From NCBI RefSeq assembly GCF_018618475.1, contig NZ_JACSMD010000001.1:248001-312000 (forward strand): 64,000 bases of DNA, written 5' to 3'. The translations under genes and the position numbers were made by a program. Origin of the DNA: Exiguobacterium sp. s122. Lineage in GTDB: Bacteria; Bacillota; Bacilli; Exiguobacteriales; Exiguobacteriaceae. Position 1 is the stretch's first letter, and each line of letters begins with the position of its first letter. Shown piece by piece: positions 13,063 to 22,405 of this stretch. A model generated the notes under the pieces. That model was not told where the DNA came from, made no database searches, and was given only the letters and a program-made list of their open reading frames with translations.

Positions 13063-13098
13063 AAAACGCTTCTCCGAAGGGATCGGAGAAGCGTTTTT
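13062..13098. terminator. Bidirectional terminator between SDR and response regulator
   Basis: A 16-bp stem (13062-13077 with 13083-13098) with A-run and T-run on the two sides serves both convergent genes; their stop codons lie at its edges. Confidence 0.95.
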
Positions 13099-13877
13099 TA
13101 GTGCCATGTATAATCTTTGTCGACAAAGAGGCGACTTTCTACTTCTTCTTTTGGTATCGGTTTTGGGTTCGCATCGAGCCACGTATGATAATCGCATGCG
13201 CACGCTTCGTCGAGACGGAGCGAGTAGCCATTATTAATGGTCTGAATCGAGATATTTAAATTGTAGTCAGCAAGTGTCTTTTTCAAGCGATAGACGAGAT
13301 TGTAGACGTTATGAAGCGCACGTTGTGGTTCGTCGATATCAGGGTATAGCGTCTCAGCAATCAGCCATTTGTTGACGATTTTATCGCGATGATATACCAA
13401 GTAGGCAAACAGTTCTTCCGTCTTTTGTGTCGGCCATTTAACAAGGTCGCCGTCTTGCGTATTGACGGAGAAATGATCCAGGCATTGAATCGTACACGTG
13501 CGATGACGTTTCGATTGCAAGATTGATTCATAGCGTTTCGTCACACGGGGAATTAAAGCATGTATTTTTTCTTCTGTAATGGGTTTAAGCAAATAATGCG
13601 TCGCTTGTAAGTCGAACGCTTCGACCGCGTAGTGGCTATGTGCCGTCGTAAAGACGACTTGTGTCGTTTCCGGCAACTGTTTGGCGACTTCGATGCCCGA
13701 TATGCTAGGCATCTCGATATCGAGAAAGACGAGGTCGACATCTTGATTTTGTAAAAACGTCAAGGCTTCTTTCGGGTCATGGAACGAGCCCATCCACTTC
13801 AAGTTCGGTTCGGTTTGGACGATGCGTTCCATCATCCGTAGCAAGTGTTGTTCATCTTCAATCAAAATCGTGCGCAT
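13098..13877 (-). CDS. Response regulator with SARP-type winged-helix output
   Basis: A 259-residue protein with an N-terminal receiver domain (1-120): acidic pocket E8/D9, phospho-acceptor D53 in FLDIEMPS, and the KPI lysine near 98. The C-terminal part (about 140-259) resembles the OmpR/SARP-type winged helix of COG3947 regulators (segments LVYHRDKIVNKWLIAETLYPD and RALHNVYNLVYRLKKTL). Its start lies inside the last 20 bases of the upstream kinase gene, so the two are coupled and form a pair. Targets are unknown. Confidence 0.8.
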   Translation of the reverse strand: MRTILIEDEQHLLRMMERIVQTEPNLKWMGSFHDPKEALTFLQNQDVDLVFLDIEMPSISGIEVAKQLPETTQVVFTTAHSHYAVEAFDLQATHYLLKPITEEKIHALIPRVTKRYESILQSKRHRTCTIQCLDHFSVNTQDGDLVKWPTQKTEELFAYLVYHRDKIVNKWLIAETLYPDIDEPQRALHNVYNLVYRLKKTLADYNLNISIQTINNGYSLRLDEACACDYHTWLDANPKPIPKEEVESRLFVDKDYTWH

Positions 13878-15666
13878 TCGGGACGTTCATCCTTTCGTGT
13901 TTCGGAAGACGGATTTGCACGTGCGTGCCGACGCCGATTTCCGACTGTATTTTAAACGTAGCGTTTGACAAGTAGGCGATGCGGTTCCGGACGTTCGGGA
14001 TCCCGATTCCAGACGACGGCATCGTCGTATGTTTCGGATCAAATCCTAACCCGTTGTCAGCGATTCGAATCTCGATTGCCGAACCGAGGTCTTGCACCGC
14101 TAACATGAGCCGCTTTTTGCCGTTCTTCTTCATCAACCCGTGCCGAATTGCGTTCTCGACGAGTGGCTGGATGAGGAGTGGGGGGACTTCGAAGTTCGTC
14201 AGGCTCTCATCAATGTCTTTAATAACGGTGAACGCGTCGTTGAATCGCGTCTGTTCAATCGATAGATACGAGTCGATCATCTCGAGTTCTTGTCCGAGAG
14301 TAATGGTCGTTTCTGTTCGGCCGTTCTCAAAGATGAAGCGGACGTATGTGCTCAAATGCCCAAGTAGTCGAGCGGCTTCATGGGGTGCCGTGTAACAAAG
14401 GGCGATGACGTTCCCGAACGTGTTATAGAGAAAGTGTGGCTTGATTTGAGCGTTGAAGAACGAAATCTCGCTTTGGTCAGCGAACGTCTGGACTTCTTGT
14501 TTTTGTCGCTTATCCGTCGATAAATGGACCGGCAGCAACATGAACATGAGCACGAAGAACGTGAGCGACAAGACGCTCGTATAGACGGACTGATTCGGGT
14601 GAGGGATTAACACGTTAATGGTTTGGCCGATATACCCGAGAATCATCGCCAGTGTGAAGATGAAGAACTCGAGCGGATAGCCGGTCGTCTTTCGCTCAAA
14701 GAGCCAATTGACGTTGAGCCCGCTCCAAAAGAACGTGATGAACAAGATGTAAATCCATGCGCCGTAGTCAAATCCGCTATGCGCATTGTAAGGGAGGATA
14801 ACGGCAACCGCGCTTAACAAATAAAGCGGATACGTCGCAATCTGTAAGAAACGTTCGAACGGGACGCGTTCGAGCCGTATCGCAAATTCGATGAGCATAC
14901 AGACACTAAGCATTACGGCAATCAGACTCACTTTATGGGCGACGATATACGCCACGGACGGGATGAGTTCAAAGACGATTTGATCGCGCATCAAGAGCGA
15001 CAAGGCGACAAGGAAGAAAAAAGCAGCCCCATATAAATAAATCGATTCTTTCCGATGAAAGATGGAAACGATGAGATAAAAAAGAAAGATTAGACACGCG
15101 ATCAATACGTTCACGAAGTCGTAACTGAACAGTTCATTTTGCAACGTCAGCATACTACTGATCGGGCCGATAAACAGACTTTCTTCAAGCCCGGTCGGTC
15201 GGTCATTGGACGTGTTGATTTGCATCGTCAAGCGAAACGATGACATCTCCGGCTCAAGCAATACCAAATAAGCCTGGCGATCACTCTGTTTAGCAGAAGA
15301 GTAGATGCGCTCGACAGGCGCCCCATCGATGAACAAACGAACGTGAGGATGATTTTCTGGGACACGGATTGCATAATGTCCAGATGGAAGCGCAACATCG
15401 ACCTCATACGTCGCAGTTGCATGAGGCGTGATATGGGGGACGTGTCGATAGGATTGTCGGTCGACTTGGTCGAGTAGACTGGATTGGAAGCGCCATGTTC
15501 CATCGAGTCGAAGAATTTGCTGTGTCACGTTTGACTCGGTCAAATCGGCCGAACCGCGAGTAACAGTGGCTGTACTGTCAATCGTTTGTCCGCGGGTGAG
15601 CAACAAGCCGCTCGTAATGGCGACAACGATAATGACAAGCATCAGCCCGATATGTTTACGGGTCAT
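13858..15666 (-). CDS. 7TM-DISM sensor histidine kinase of the LytS type
   Basis: A 602-residue membrane kinase. It has an N-terminal helix (about 5-24), an extracellular beta-rich region (about 27-175, jelly-roll-like 7TMR-DISMED), seven membrane helices (about 180-380), then a His_kinase domain with phospho-acceptor H411 in AQIKPHFLYN and an ATPase domain (NPLVENAIRHGL-like N box as LVENAIRHG, then IADNGLGFD). The ATG at 15666 is preferred over GTG at 15672 because AAAGGA is spaced eight bases from it. The extracellular fold often binds carbohydrates; the ligand is unknown. The gene overlaps its regulator by 20 bases. Confidence 0.85.
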   Translation of the reverse strand: MTRKHIGLMLVIIVVAITSGLLLTRGQTIDSTATVTRGSADLTESNVTQQILRLDGTWRFQSSLLDQVDRQSYRHVPHITPHATATYEVDVALPSGHYAIRVPENHPHVRLFIDGAPVERIYSSAKQSDRQAYLVLLEPEMSSFRLTMQINTSNDRPTGLEESLFIGPISSMLTLQNELFSYDFVNVLIACLIFLFYLIVSIFHRKESIYLYGAAFFFLVALSLLMRDQIVFELIPSVAYIVAHKVSLIAVMLSVCMLIEFAIRLERVPFERFLQIATYPLYLLSAVAVILPYNAHSGFDYGAWIYILFITFFWSGLNVNWLFERKTTGYPLEFFIFTLAMILGYIGQTINVLIPHPNQSVYTSVLSLTFFVLMFMLLPVHLSTDKRQKQEVQTFADQSEISFFNAQIKPHFLYNTFGNVIALCYTAPHEAARLLGHLSTYVRFIFENGRTETTITLGQELEMIDSYLSIEQTRFNDAFTVIKDIDESLTNFEVPPLLIQPLVENAIRHGLMKKNGKKRLMLAVQDLGSAIEIRIADNGLGFDPKHTTMPSSGIGIPNVRNRIAYLSNATFKIQSEIGVGTHVQIRLPKHERMNVPNAHDFD

Positions 15667-15856
15667 GAGCACATTCCTTTCGGACTTGTGAGTTTCTTGT
15701 GAGAAGACAAGTTTATACTGAAGTTATCCAAATTTTTGACAAACTACTTACAATTAAAAAGTGATTAATCTTTTATTATATTACAAGAAATCGCCTTATT
15801 TGAATAGAGAAATGAGCTGAGTCCAAGCAGGAATAAACGAAGGAAGAAGGCTACAA

Positions 15857-17791
15857 ATGAAACGTTGGATTGAAGCAAGAATCAGCCGTCAAGTGCTGAC
15901 AGTGTTTTACGTACTCGTCGCATTGATTACGCTGACGTCGCTCGGAACTTACTTTTATACACAACAAGCAATTAAAGAGACGACTGTCGAGCTTGAACGT
16001 ATTAGTGAGCAACGATCGCAGGCGACCAATTTGTTTGAAACTTGGCAGTCCATGCAGTACGAAATGCGCGGGCATGTCTTACTCGGAGAAGAGGCACTTT
16101 TAAATGAAGTGCGCAAAGCTCAGACAAAAATTGATGAACAGACGACATGGTTTGAAGAGCGGGCTGTCAGTAAAGAAGAGAAGACGTTTGCCAAAGACGC
16201 GCGTCTTTTATTCACAATTTATACGAGCAGGGTGATGCCTGGACTTGAACGATACGTCATTGCCAAAGAGAATGGCGAGATTGACGAACCGTTCCTACAG
16301 ATGGCGACGGTCGGTCAGCTCATGCCGAAAAATGCGACATCGAACCAAACTCGTTTCAAACTGAACTCAAAAAGTGCAGCCGATATGAGTGCAAGTATCG
16401 TTGATATGGAATCGGTCTTCACCGACTATCGTGCCGATCTCGATTTTCAAGAGACCGCGCTTCGTGAGTCGCTATCTGAACAACTTGCGCGCGCCCAGTG
16501 GATGTGGCTTATGATTTTACTCGGTGCCGTCTTTATCTTGTTCGTGAGCCTTCAGCCGTATATTGTCCGATTGACGAAGCAACTTCAGGCGCTCATTACG
16601 AATAGTGAACGACTTGCGGTCGACCCGCATGCCACGCTCATCCCGGTCGAGCCACTCAAAAATGAAGTCGGGCAACTCTCGAAATCATTCAATGAGATGT
16701 CGAGTTCGTTGATTGGGCAACACGACGCGTTAGAGCGCGAACGTGAAAAGACCGCTCGTATTCTGCACACGATGCGCGATTCCATTGTGTTTGAAGAATT
16801 GAGCACGGGAAAGATGTATGGGAATCAGGCGTTGTTTGATTTGTATGATCAACCGGTCCCCTATGACAATCGCCAAAGTCTTTACCCGATTGAGACGTTT
16901 TATGAACCGTTCATGAGTCAAATCGATGATCGGGAAGGGTTGCTTCGCTTTACGAATCGAGCTCGTCGGGAGGGAATCTTCGATGAGACGTTTACGTACT
17001 CGATGCAACAGGGTAGACGTATCATACGGATGTACGCCGAACCGATTGAACTGCAAGACGAACGGTTCGGTTTAATGTTTGTGTCACGTGACGTCACGAA
17101 AGAGATTGAAATCGATCGCTTGAAGACGGAGCTTGTCGCGACTGTCTCGCACGAACTCCGTACTCCCCTCACCTCGATTCTCGGGTTCACCGAGCTATTG
17201 GCGCATCGTCATGTCGACGAGGAGAAGCGGAAGCGCTACTTGAGTATGATCAATAGTGAGACGAAGCGCCTTGAGCGACTCGTCAGCGATTTGCTCGACG
17301 TGCAGAAGATGGAAGCAGGCGCCGACCAGCAAGACTTCAGAGTCGAGAACCTTTATGAAATGTTGTCAGATGTACTTGAGATTCAAGCAGGCTCAACGGA
17401 TCTCCATATGTTCCACTTTGATTGTGACGAGTCGCTCCAGATTTCCGGAAATCCGGCTCGGCTTCGTCAAGTGTTCTCGAACATTTTGAACAATGCGATT
17501 AAATACTCACCAGACGGTGGCAATATCACTGTTAACGTCGATTGCGATGACGACGTCATCCGGGTCGCCATTGAAGACGAAGGAATCGGTGTATCAGAAG
17601 AAGACGCGAAACGATTGTTTGAGAAGTTTTACCGTGTACAGAGCGACGCGAGCCGCAACATTGGAGGCACCGGCCTCGGGCTTGCCATCTGTAAAGAGAT
17701 TGTCGAATCTCATGGTGGGACGATTTACGTTCGCTCGGACGCTGGGAAAGGGACGACAATGGTTGTCGAACTGCCGATTGTCGAATCATAA
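15857..17791 (+). CDS. Membrane sensor histidine kinase, orphan
   Basis: A 644-residue kinase with membrane helices at about 12-34 and 214-232 flanking an extracellular helical domain (CHASE3/4HB-like), then HAMP (about 235-290), a PAS-like segment (about 300-415), HisKA with H432 in SHELRTPL, and HATPase (NILNNAIKYSPDGG, EDEGIGVSEED, GGTGLGLAIC). The ribosome site AAGGAAGAAGG precedes the ATG. No response regulator is adjacent; the neighbouring one on the minus strand has its own kinase. It ends with its own terminator. Confidence 0.88.
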   Translation: MKRWIEARISRQVLTVFYVLVALITLTSLGTYFYTQQAIKETTVELERISEQRSQATNLFETWQSMQYEMRGHVLLGEEALLNEVRKAQTKIDEQTTWFEERAVSKEEKTFAKDARLLFTIYTSRVMPGLERYVIAKENGEIDEPFLQMATVGQLMPKNATSNQTRFKLNSKSAADMSASIVDMESVFTDYRADLDFQETALRESLSEQLARAQWMWLMILLGAVFILFVSLQPYIVRLTKQLQALITNSERLAVDPHATLIPVEPLKNEVGQLSKSFNEMSSSLIGQHDALEREREKTARILHTMRDSIVFEELSTGKMYGNQALFDLYDQPVPYDNRQSLYPIETFYEPFMSQIDDREGLLRFTNRARREGIFDETFTYSMQQGRRIIRMYAEPIELQDERFGLMFVSRDVTKEIEIDRLKTELVATVSHELRTPLTSILGFTELLAHRHVDEEKRKRYLSMINSETKRLERLVSDLLDVQKMEAGADQQDFRVENLYEMLSDVLEIQAGSTDLHMFHFDCDESLQISGNPARLRQVFSNILNNAIKYSPDGGNITVNVDCDDDVIRVAIEDEGIGVSEEDAKRLFEKFYRVQSDASRNIGGTGLGLAICKEIVESHGGTIYVRSDAGKGTTMVVELPIVES

Positions 17792-17834
17792 AAACGAGTT
17801 CGTCTCTGAAAGCAGAGATGAACTCGTTTTTATT
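17791..17834 (+). terminator. Terminator after the orphan kinase
   Basis: An 18-bp stem (17791-17808 with 17813-17830) with one wobble and loop AAAG, then a T-rich tail. Confidence 0.95.
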
Positions 17835-17853
17835 ATATTTTTTCAAAAAACGG

Positions 17854-17881
17854 TGAATGATTCCTTCGTTTGGTACGATAA
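17854..17881 (+). promoter_or_regulatory. Possible sigma-D promoter of flhO-flhP
   Basis: TACGATAA (17874-17881) matches six of eight positions of the sigma-D -10 GCCGATAA, with TGAA (17854-17857) 16 bases before it in place of TAAA. Flagellar genes of this type are sigma-D dependent in B. subtilis, so the match is plausible, but it is imperfect. Confidence 0.4.
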
Positions 17882-17920
17882 AGAAAGTAGAACACGTTTA
17901 AGGACGAAAGGAAGACGATC

Positions 17921-18694
17921 ATGTTACGCGGACTATATACGGCGGCCGGTGCGATGAACGCGCTGCAACGCCAACAAGAGATTTTAAGCAATAACCTCGG
18001 CAACGTACGGACACCGGGTTTCAAGGCATCGAACGGTGTCGTTCGGTCGTTCCCGGAGATGTTGCTCGCCCAAGTGAGTAACCCTGGCAACAACCGTTCA
18101 CGGGTGCAAGGTCAGGTCGGGACGCTCTCGACAGGTGTGTATCTTCAAGAGACGATGCCACGTTTCTCAACCGGTAGCATCTCGGAGACGGGAAATCCGA
18201 CGGACGTCTATTTGAAGGCGCCAGCCGGTTTCACGGGTGCCCCGATGTTCGCGGTCGAACAAAACGGTGAGACGCTCTATACGACGAACGGACGCTTCGC
18301 CGTCGATGAGGAGCGCTTCCTCCGTTCATCTGACGGCGGATACGTCTTATCAGACGCCGGCGCCCGCATTCAGTTACCGTCGAGCGAGTTCACATTGTCT
18401 ACCGAGGGACAAATCACGTCACTCGGCGAGAACGTGGCGACACTCGGCGCCTATCAAGTCGATGACTTGGCGACGCTCGAACAAGTCGGGAACGATTACC
18501 GTGTGAACGGTGACGCGCCGGCGCTCGCACCGGTCACGTTCCAGCAAGGGTACATCGAGGAAGCGAACGTTAACCTCGACCAAACGATGGCCGACCTGAT
18601 GATGACGTATCGTCAGTTCGAGGCGAACCAAAAAGTCGTCCAAGCGTATGACAAGAGTGCCGAGCGGGCAATTGAAATCGCTCGGGTTCGATAA
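17921..18694 (+). CDS. flhO: Flagellar basal-body rod protein FlhO
   Basis: A FlgG/FlgF-family rod protein, 257 residues, exported by the flagellar type III system. The N-terminal motif ILSNNLGNVRTPGFKASNG (about 21-39) and the C-terminal heptad helix (NLDQTMADLMMTYRQFEANQ) are the two ends that pack in the rod. The central domain is less conserved. It lies downstream of mbl, as flhO does in B. subtilis, and forms an operon with flhP 11 bases downstream. Confidence 0.9.
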   Translation: MLRGLYTAAGAMNALQRQQEILSNNLGNVRTPGFKASNGVVRSFPEMLLAQVSNPGNNRSRVQGQVGTLSTGVYLQETMPRFSTGSISETGNPTDVYLKAPAGFTGAPMFAVEQNGETLYTTNGRFAVDEERFLRSSDGGYVLSDAGARIQLPSSEFTLSTEGQITSLGENVATLGAYQVDDLATLEQVGNDYRVNGDAPALAPVTFQQGYIEEANVNLDQTMADLMMTYRQFEANQKVVQAYDKSAERAIEIARVR

Positions 18695-18705
18695 GGAGGA
18701 AACGT

Positions 18706-19488
18706 ATGCAGTCCATTTATAATTCGGTCAACTCGCTCACGCAGTTGCAGCGTCAACTCGATGTGACCGGACACAATATCGCAAACGTCGATACGGTCGG
18801 ATTCAAGCGCCAACAAGGGCACTTCGCATCGCTCCTATCACAGGCGTACAACAACCAACCTCGTCCCGAGTTCGAAGTCGGGCGCGAGACGCCGAACGGG
18901 ATTCGGATCGGGGTCGGGGGACACGTCGCCGACATCTCGCAACAGTTTAGCATCGGACAGATTCGGGCGACAGAGCGCGGACTCGACGTCTTCTTGAAGG
19001 CGAGCCGGCAATTCTTCGTCGTTGAGACACCGAATGGTCCTGGCGTAACACGAGACGGCAATCTTCAACTGTCGGTCGGTGCCGAGACGACGCTCGTCGA
19101 TGTGAACGGAAACGCGCTGCTCGGCGCGGACGGTAACCGCATCACGATGCCGAACGAAGCGACGAATCACCGCATCCGTCAAGACGGGGTCGTCGTCGCG
19201 AGCGTGAATGGGGTCGAGCAACAGTTCGGACGACTCGATATCGTGGAAGTGCGGAACACGTCAGAACTCCGTCCGATGGGAAACAATGTCTACTCGGCCG
19301 ATTTTCAGACCGAGGTCGACCGTCCGTTCGGAAACCTCTTGATTGAAGGGACACTCGAGTCGTCGAACATCGATTTGACGAGAGAGATGACCGATATGAC
19401 GATCACCCAACGAGCTTATCAGATGAACTCACGGGCACTCTCGATGAGTGACCAGATGATGGGGCTTGTCACGTCACTTCGCCCATAA
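18706..19488 (+). CDS. flhP: Flagellar basal-body rod/hook protein FlhP
   Basis: A 260-residue paralogue of FlhO with the same end motifs: DVTGHNIANVDTVGFKRQ near the N-terminus and a C-terminal helix (SSNIDLTREMTDMTITQRAYQ). It would build the distal rod with FlhO. TAAGGAGG lies seven bases before the ATG. A terminator follows directly. Confidence 0.9.
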   Translation: MQSIYNSVNSLTQLQRQLDVTGHNIANVDTVGFKRQQGHFASLLSQAYNNQPRPEFEVGRETPNGIRIGVGGHVADISQQFSIGQIRATERGLDVFLKASRQFFVVETPNGPGVTRDGNLQLSVGAETTLVDVNGNALLGADGNRITMPNEATNHRIRQDGVVVASVNGVEQQFGRLDIVEVRNTSELRPMGNNVYSADFQTEVDRPFGNLLIEGTLESSNIDLTREMTDMTITQRAYQMNSRALSMSDQMMGLVTSLRP

Positions 19489-19494
19489 CGTAGG

Positions 19495-19521
19495 CCGCTT
19501 CTCCTCGGGGGGGCGGTTTTT
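19495..19521 (+). terminator. Terminator after flhP
   Basis: CCGCTTCTC (19495-19503) pairs with a G-run ending CGG (19508-19516), including three G-T pairs, then five Ts. Confidence 0.7.
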
Positions 19522-19550
19522 GCGTTACACTTATGAGGAGGAGGGATGGC

Positions 19551-20648
19551 ATGAAGATTGTCGTGGCAATGGATGCATTCAAAGGATCACTCACGAGCGT
19601 CGAGGCAAATGCGGCCGTGGCGCGAGCACTCGAAGAACATGACGTCGTGACCGTACCGATGTCGGACGGGGGTGAAGGGTTTCTCGATGCCTGGCTCGCG
19701 ACGCATCCAGATGGAGACGTGATGACGCATGACGTCACGGCGCTCGACGGTAGGATGCGACGGGCACGCTTTGGCTGGTCCGAGTCATCACGAGACGCAG
19801 TCATCGAACTCGCCGAGGCGTCCGGGCTCACGCTCGTCGAGATGCGCGATCCATGGCGTTACAGTACGTACGGAACCGGACTGCAAATACGGGCGGCGCT
19901 CGAACTTGGGGCGAAGCACATCACGGTCGGGCTTGGCGGGAGTGCGACCATCGACGGGGGCAAAGGTCTGCTTGAGGCGCTCGGAGTCCGATTTTACGAT
20001 CACGTTGGAAACGAACTCGGTACTTTCCCTCATCAACTCGAGCGTGTCGCATCCATCGATTGGTCGAACCTTATGCCGGAAGCGCGAGAAGTGGAATGGC
20101 GCATCGCCTCGGACGTAACGAATCCGCTACTTGGTGACGATGGGGCAGCCGTCGTGTTTGGCCCGCAAAAAGGGTTGACTAGACGAGACATCGGACGCTA
20201 TGAGGCATATCTTGTCGAGTATGCCCGCTGTTTCACGCACGATATGACGACACGACCGGGTGCGGGTGCGGCAGGTGGAGTTGGGTTTGCCCTCTATCAG
20301 CTTGGGGCGACGTATAGGAGCGGAATCGAGGAAGTCGTAAGTTGGTCGAACTTTGAGATGCACGTACACGACGCCGACTGGCTTATCACGGGAGAAGGGA
20401 CGTTTGATCAGCAGTCGCTGTATGGGAAAGCCCCGTATGGACTCGCCCAAATCGCCCACGCACACGGCGTTCCGACGCTCGTATTCACCGGACAGACGGA
20501 AGTGGTCGCCGTCCCGGACGTCGGCATCGAAGCGGTGTTCCCTATCGTTTCCCGGGTGATGACGCTCGAGGAGGCGATGTGTGAGGCGCCAACGCTGTTG
20601 ACGAACGCCGTCGGTCGGGTCGTGCGGTTGCTCGACAAAAAAGCCTGA
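19551..20648 (+). CDS. glxK: Glycerate kinase
   Basis: Phosphorylates D-glycerate with ATP; family 1 (GlxK/GarK), 365 residues. The signature start KIVVAMDAFKGSLTSVEAN, the phosphate-binding VPMSDGGEGFLDA and the GLGGSATIDGGKG segment are present. The ATG at 19551 is set by GGAGGAGGG just upstream; an in-frame ATG at 19533 precedes that site. It is monocistronic and its stop lies inside a bidirectional terminator shared with mscL. Confidence 0.93.
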   Translation: MKIVVAMDAFKGSLTSVEANAAVARALEEHDVVTVPMSDGGEGFLDAWLATHPDGDVMTHDVTALDGRMRRARFGWSESSRDAVIELAEASGLTLVEMRDPWRYSTYGTGLQIRAALELGAKHITVGLGGSATIDGGKGLLEALGVRFYDHVGNELGTFPHQLERVASIDWSNLMPEAREVEWRIASDVTNPLLGDDGAAVVFGPQKGLTRRDIGRYEAYLVEYARCFTHDMTTRPGAGAAGGVGFALYQLGATYRSGIEEVVSWSNFEMHVHDADWLITGEGTFDQQSLYGKAPYGLAQIAHAHGVPTLVFTGQTEVVAVPDVGIEAVFPIVSRVMTLEEAMCEAPTLLTNAVGRVVRLLDKKA

Positions 20649-20670
20649 CCCGTCATGGGTTCAGGCTTTT
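20639..20670. terminator. Bidirectional terminator between glxK and mscL
   Basis: AAAAGCCTGA (20639-20648) pairs with TCAGGCTTTT (20661-20670), extended by CCC/GGG with one bulged T. Confidence 0.92.
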
Positions 20671-20672
20671 CG

Positions 20673-21050
20673 TCATGAGCGTTCTTTCAACAAATCACGA
20701 ATCTCAGAGAGGAGTTGTTCCTCACGTGACAGTTCTGGTTCCGGCGTCTCTTCGACGGCTTTTTCTCGCTTCAAACGGTTGATTACTTTCACCATCATGA
20801 ACAAGGCGAAGGCGATCAGTAAGAACGTGACGATCTCTTGAATGAAGTTGCCGTAAGCGACCTCGACGTCGAGCACGCTCATCGATAAGTCTGAGAAGTT
20901 GATGCCGCCAATCAAGATGCCGAGAAGTGGCATGAAGATGTCGTTGACGAGCGAGTTGACGATGGCCGTGAAGGCGGCCCCGAGAATGAAGGCGACGGCA
21001 AGGTCAACGATGTTGCCACGCATGGCGAACTCTTTAAACTCTTTCCACAT
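20673..21050 (-). CDS. mscL: Large-conductance mechanosensitive channel
   Basis: Osmotic safety valve, 125 residues. The N-terminal amphipathic helix (MWKEFKEFAMRGN), TM1 with the pore motif NIVDLAVAFILGAAF, TM2 (about 68-88) and a C-terminal charged helix (EEQLLSEIRDLLKER) are all visible. AGGAGGT is spaced for the ATG at 21050; an in-frame ATG at 21068 lies within that ribosome site region. In B. subtilis the homologue ywpC also neighbours fabZ. Confidence 0.95.
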   Translation of the reverse strand: MWKEFKEFAMRGNIVDLAVAFILGAAFTAIVNSLVNDIFMPLLGILIGGINFSDLSMSVLDVEVAYGNFIQEIVTFLLIAFALFMMVKVINRLKREKAVEETPEPELSREEQLLSEIRDLLKERS

Positions 21051-21218
21051 AGAATAATACCTCCTCATAAATGAATACTCTCACGGTAGCATATCCTTCT
21101 ATGAAAGCAACATCCTTTTTTCATTTCCCGTCTTTAGGACGGGGCGCTTGTTCGGGTTTTCTAGATACGTTACACTAAAAGAGAACTCATACAACGGTTT
21201 TATTACCTGGTACTAATA

Positions 21219-21227
21219 TGTTATAAT
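21219..21227 (+). promoter_or_regulatory. Extended -10 promoter of the epuA-fabZ unit
   Basis: TG-T-TATAAT (21219-21227) is a perfect extended -10 without a recognisable -35, about 20 bases before the first start codon. The preceding 150 bases hold a small hairpin (CCCGTC 21127-21132 with GACGGG 21138-21143) and no gene. Confidence 0.6.
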
Positions 21228-21247
21228 CAGATGAGCTGAAAGGATGA

Positions 21248-21499
21248 ATGGACGTGGCGAACGAAGAACAAAAGGGCTCGGAAGAAAAAGAGTCGAAACA
21301 GCGGACAGAGCGGAAGCGTCTGTCGAACAACCGCCGTTTCCCAATCTTGCTGCGTGTCATCGTTGTCCTCATATTGGCTGTCGCGATGCTCGCGATTGGT
21401 GCCATTATCGGGTACAGCGTCATTGGCGGCGGCGAGTGGAGGGACGTGTTCAACATCGACACGTGGCGCCATATCACCGATTTTTGGCTAACCTCATAA
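21248..21499 (+). CDS. EpuA-like small membrane protein
   Basis: An 83-residue protein: a charged cytoplasmic N-terminus (about 1-28), one membrane helix (about 33-57), then [20 protein letters not shown]. The RRFPILLR...IGYSVIGGG...DTWRHI pattern matches the EpuA family (PF11772), which databases often label as a DNA-directed RNA polymerase beta-associated protein; the real role is unclear. Start choice is open: the ATG at 21248 is close to AAAGGA, and a GTG two codons later has better spacing. It is followed 13 bases later by fabZ. Confidence 0.7.
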   Translation: MDVANEEQKGSEEKESKQRTERKRLSNNRRFPILLRVIVVLILAVAMLAIGAIIGYSVIGGGEWRDVFNIDTWRHITDFWLTS

Positions 21500-21512
21500 G
21501 GGTGGTGGAACC

Positions 21513-21935
21513 ATGTATACGATTGAACAGATTAAAGAAGTAATCCCACATCGGTATCCGTTCTTGCTCATCGACCGTATTCTTGAGGTCGAAGAAGGCA
21601 AGCGGGCCGTTGGACTAAAAAACGTGACGGCGAACGAAGAGTTCTTCAACGGACATTTTCCAGACTATAACGTCATGCCAGGCGTCTTGATTGTCGAGGC
21701 GCTCGCACAAGTCGGTGCATTCGCGATGCTCAAACAAGAAGCGAACCGTGGTAAGCTCGCTTTCTTCGCTGGAATCGACGGATGTCGCTTTAAACGTCAA
21801 GTCGTTCCAGGCGATCAATTGCGCCTTGAAGTCGAGATTTTGAAAGTGCGTGGCCCAATCGGCAAAGGTCGGGCCGTGGCGACTGTCGATGGAGAAGTCG
21901 CTTGTGAAGCGGAACTAACTTTCGCCCTGAAGTAA
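21513..21935 (+). CDS. fabZ: 3-hydroxyacyl-[acyl-carrier-protein] dehydratase
   Basis: Dehydrates 3-hydroxyacyl-ACP in fatty acid elongation, hot-dog fold, 140 residues. The catalytic histidine H48 is in [15 protein letters not shown] and the catalytic glutamate E62 in [14 protein letters not shown] precedes the ATG. It corresponds to B. subtilis ywpB, next to flhP and mscL. Confidence 0.96.
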   Translation: MYTIEQIKEVIPHRYPFLLIDRILEVEEGKRAVGLKNVTANEEFFNGHFPDYNVMPGVLIVEALAQVGAFAMLKQEANRGKLAFFAGIDGCRFKRQVVPGDQLRLEVEILKVRGPIGKGRAVATVDGEVACEAELTFALK

Positions 21936-21947
21936 GGGGGGAGTAAC

Positions 21948-22400
21948 ATGCGCGTGTTGGCCATCGCTTTTGTGCTCGGCTTGATGATTGTCGTAGGTTG
22001 TCAGCAGATGCAAAGCGAACAAGCGACCGAGGAGAACATCGTCTACGAACAAAATGTCGATGAACAATTGATTGATAAGCGAGCCGGGCAGTCCGAGGCG
22101 ATCGCCGTCTCTCTAGAACGCGCGAACAGTTCGACGATGCTGTTCACGATTCGCATGCTTGAAGACCGGCGTCTCGAACCGACAACGGTTATCAGTTACG
22201 AAGTGGAAGGAAACCGAGTCCCCATCCCATTTGGCGAACTGACAGCCGAGCGTGAAGGGGATGTGCGAACGTATGTCTATCAAGTCGATTTAAATCCAGA
22301 CTTGTTCGTACCGGAAACACTTCCACTCTTCCATGTCGCGGAAGAAGGGGAAACGGAAGTCTCGATTCCGCTTGAAGTTGTGAACGCGACAAATGAATGA
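21948..22400 (+). CDS. Small lipoprotein of unknown function
   Basis: A 150-residue protein with a lipoprotein signal: hydrophobic stretch 3-17 and lipobox VVGC with C18 as the lipidated residue. The mature part is acidic and contains no motif I recognise; alternating hydrophobic strands suggest a beta-rich fold. AAGGGGGGAG precedes the ATG. It is the last gene of the epuA-fabZ unit. Confidence 0.75.
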   Translation: MRVLAIAFVLGLMIVVGCQQMQSEQATEENIVYEQNVDEQLIDKRAGQSEAIAVSLERANSSTMLFTIRMLEDRRLEPTTVISYEVEGNRVPIPFGELTAEREGDVRTYVYQVDLNPDLFVPETLPLFHVAEEGETEVSIPLEVVNATNE

Positions 22401-22405
22401 AACAG

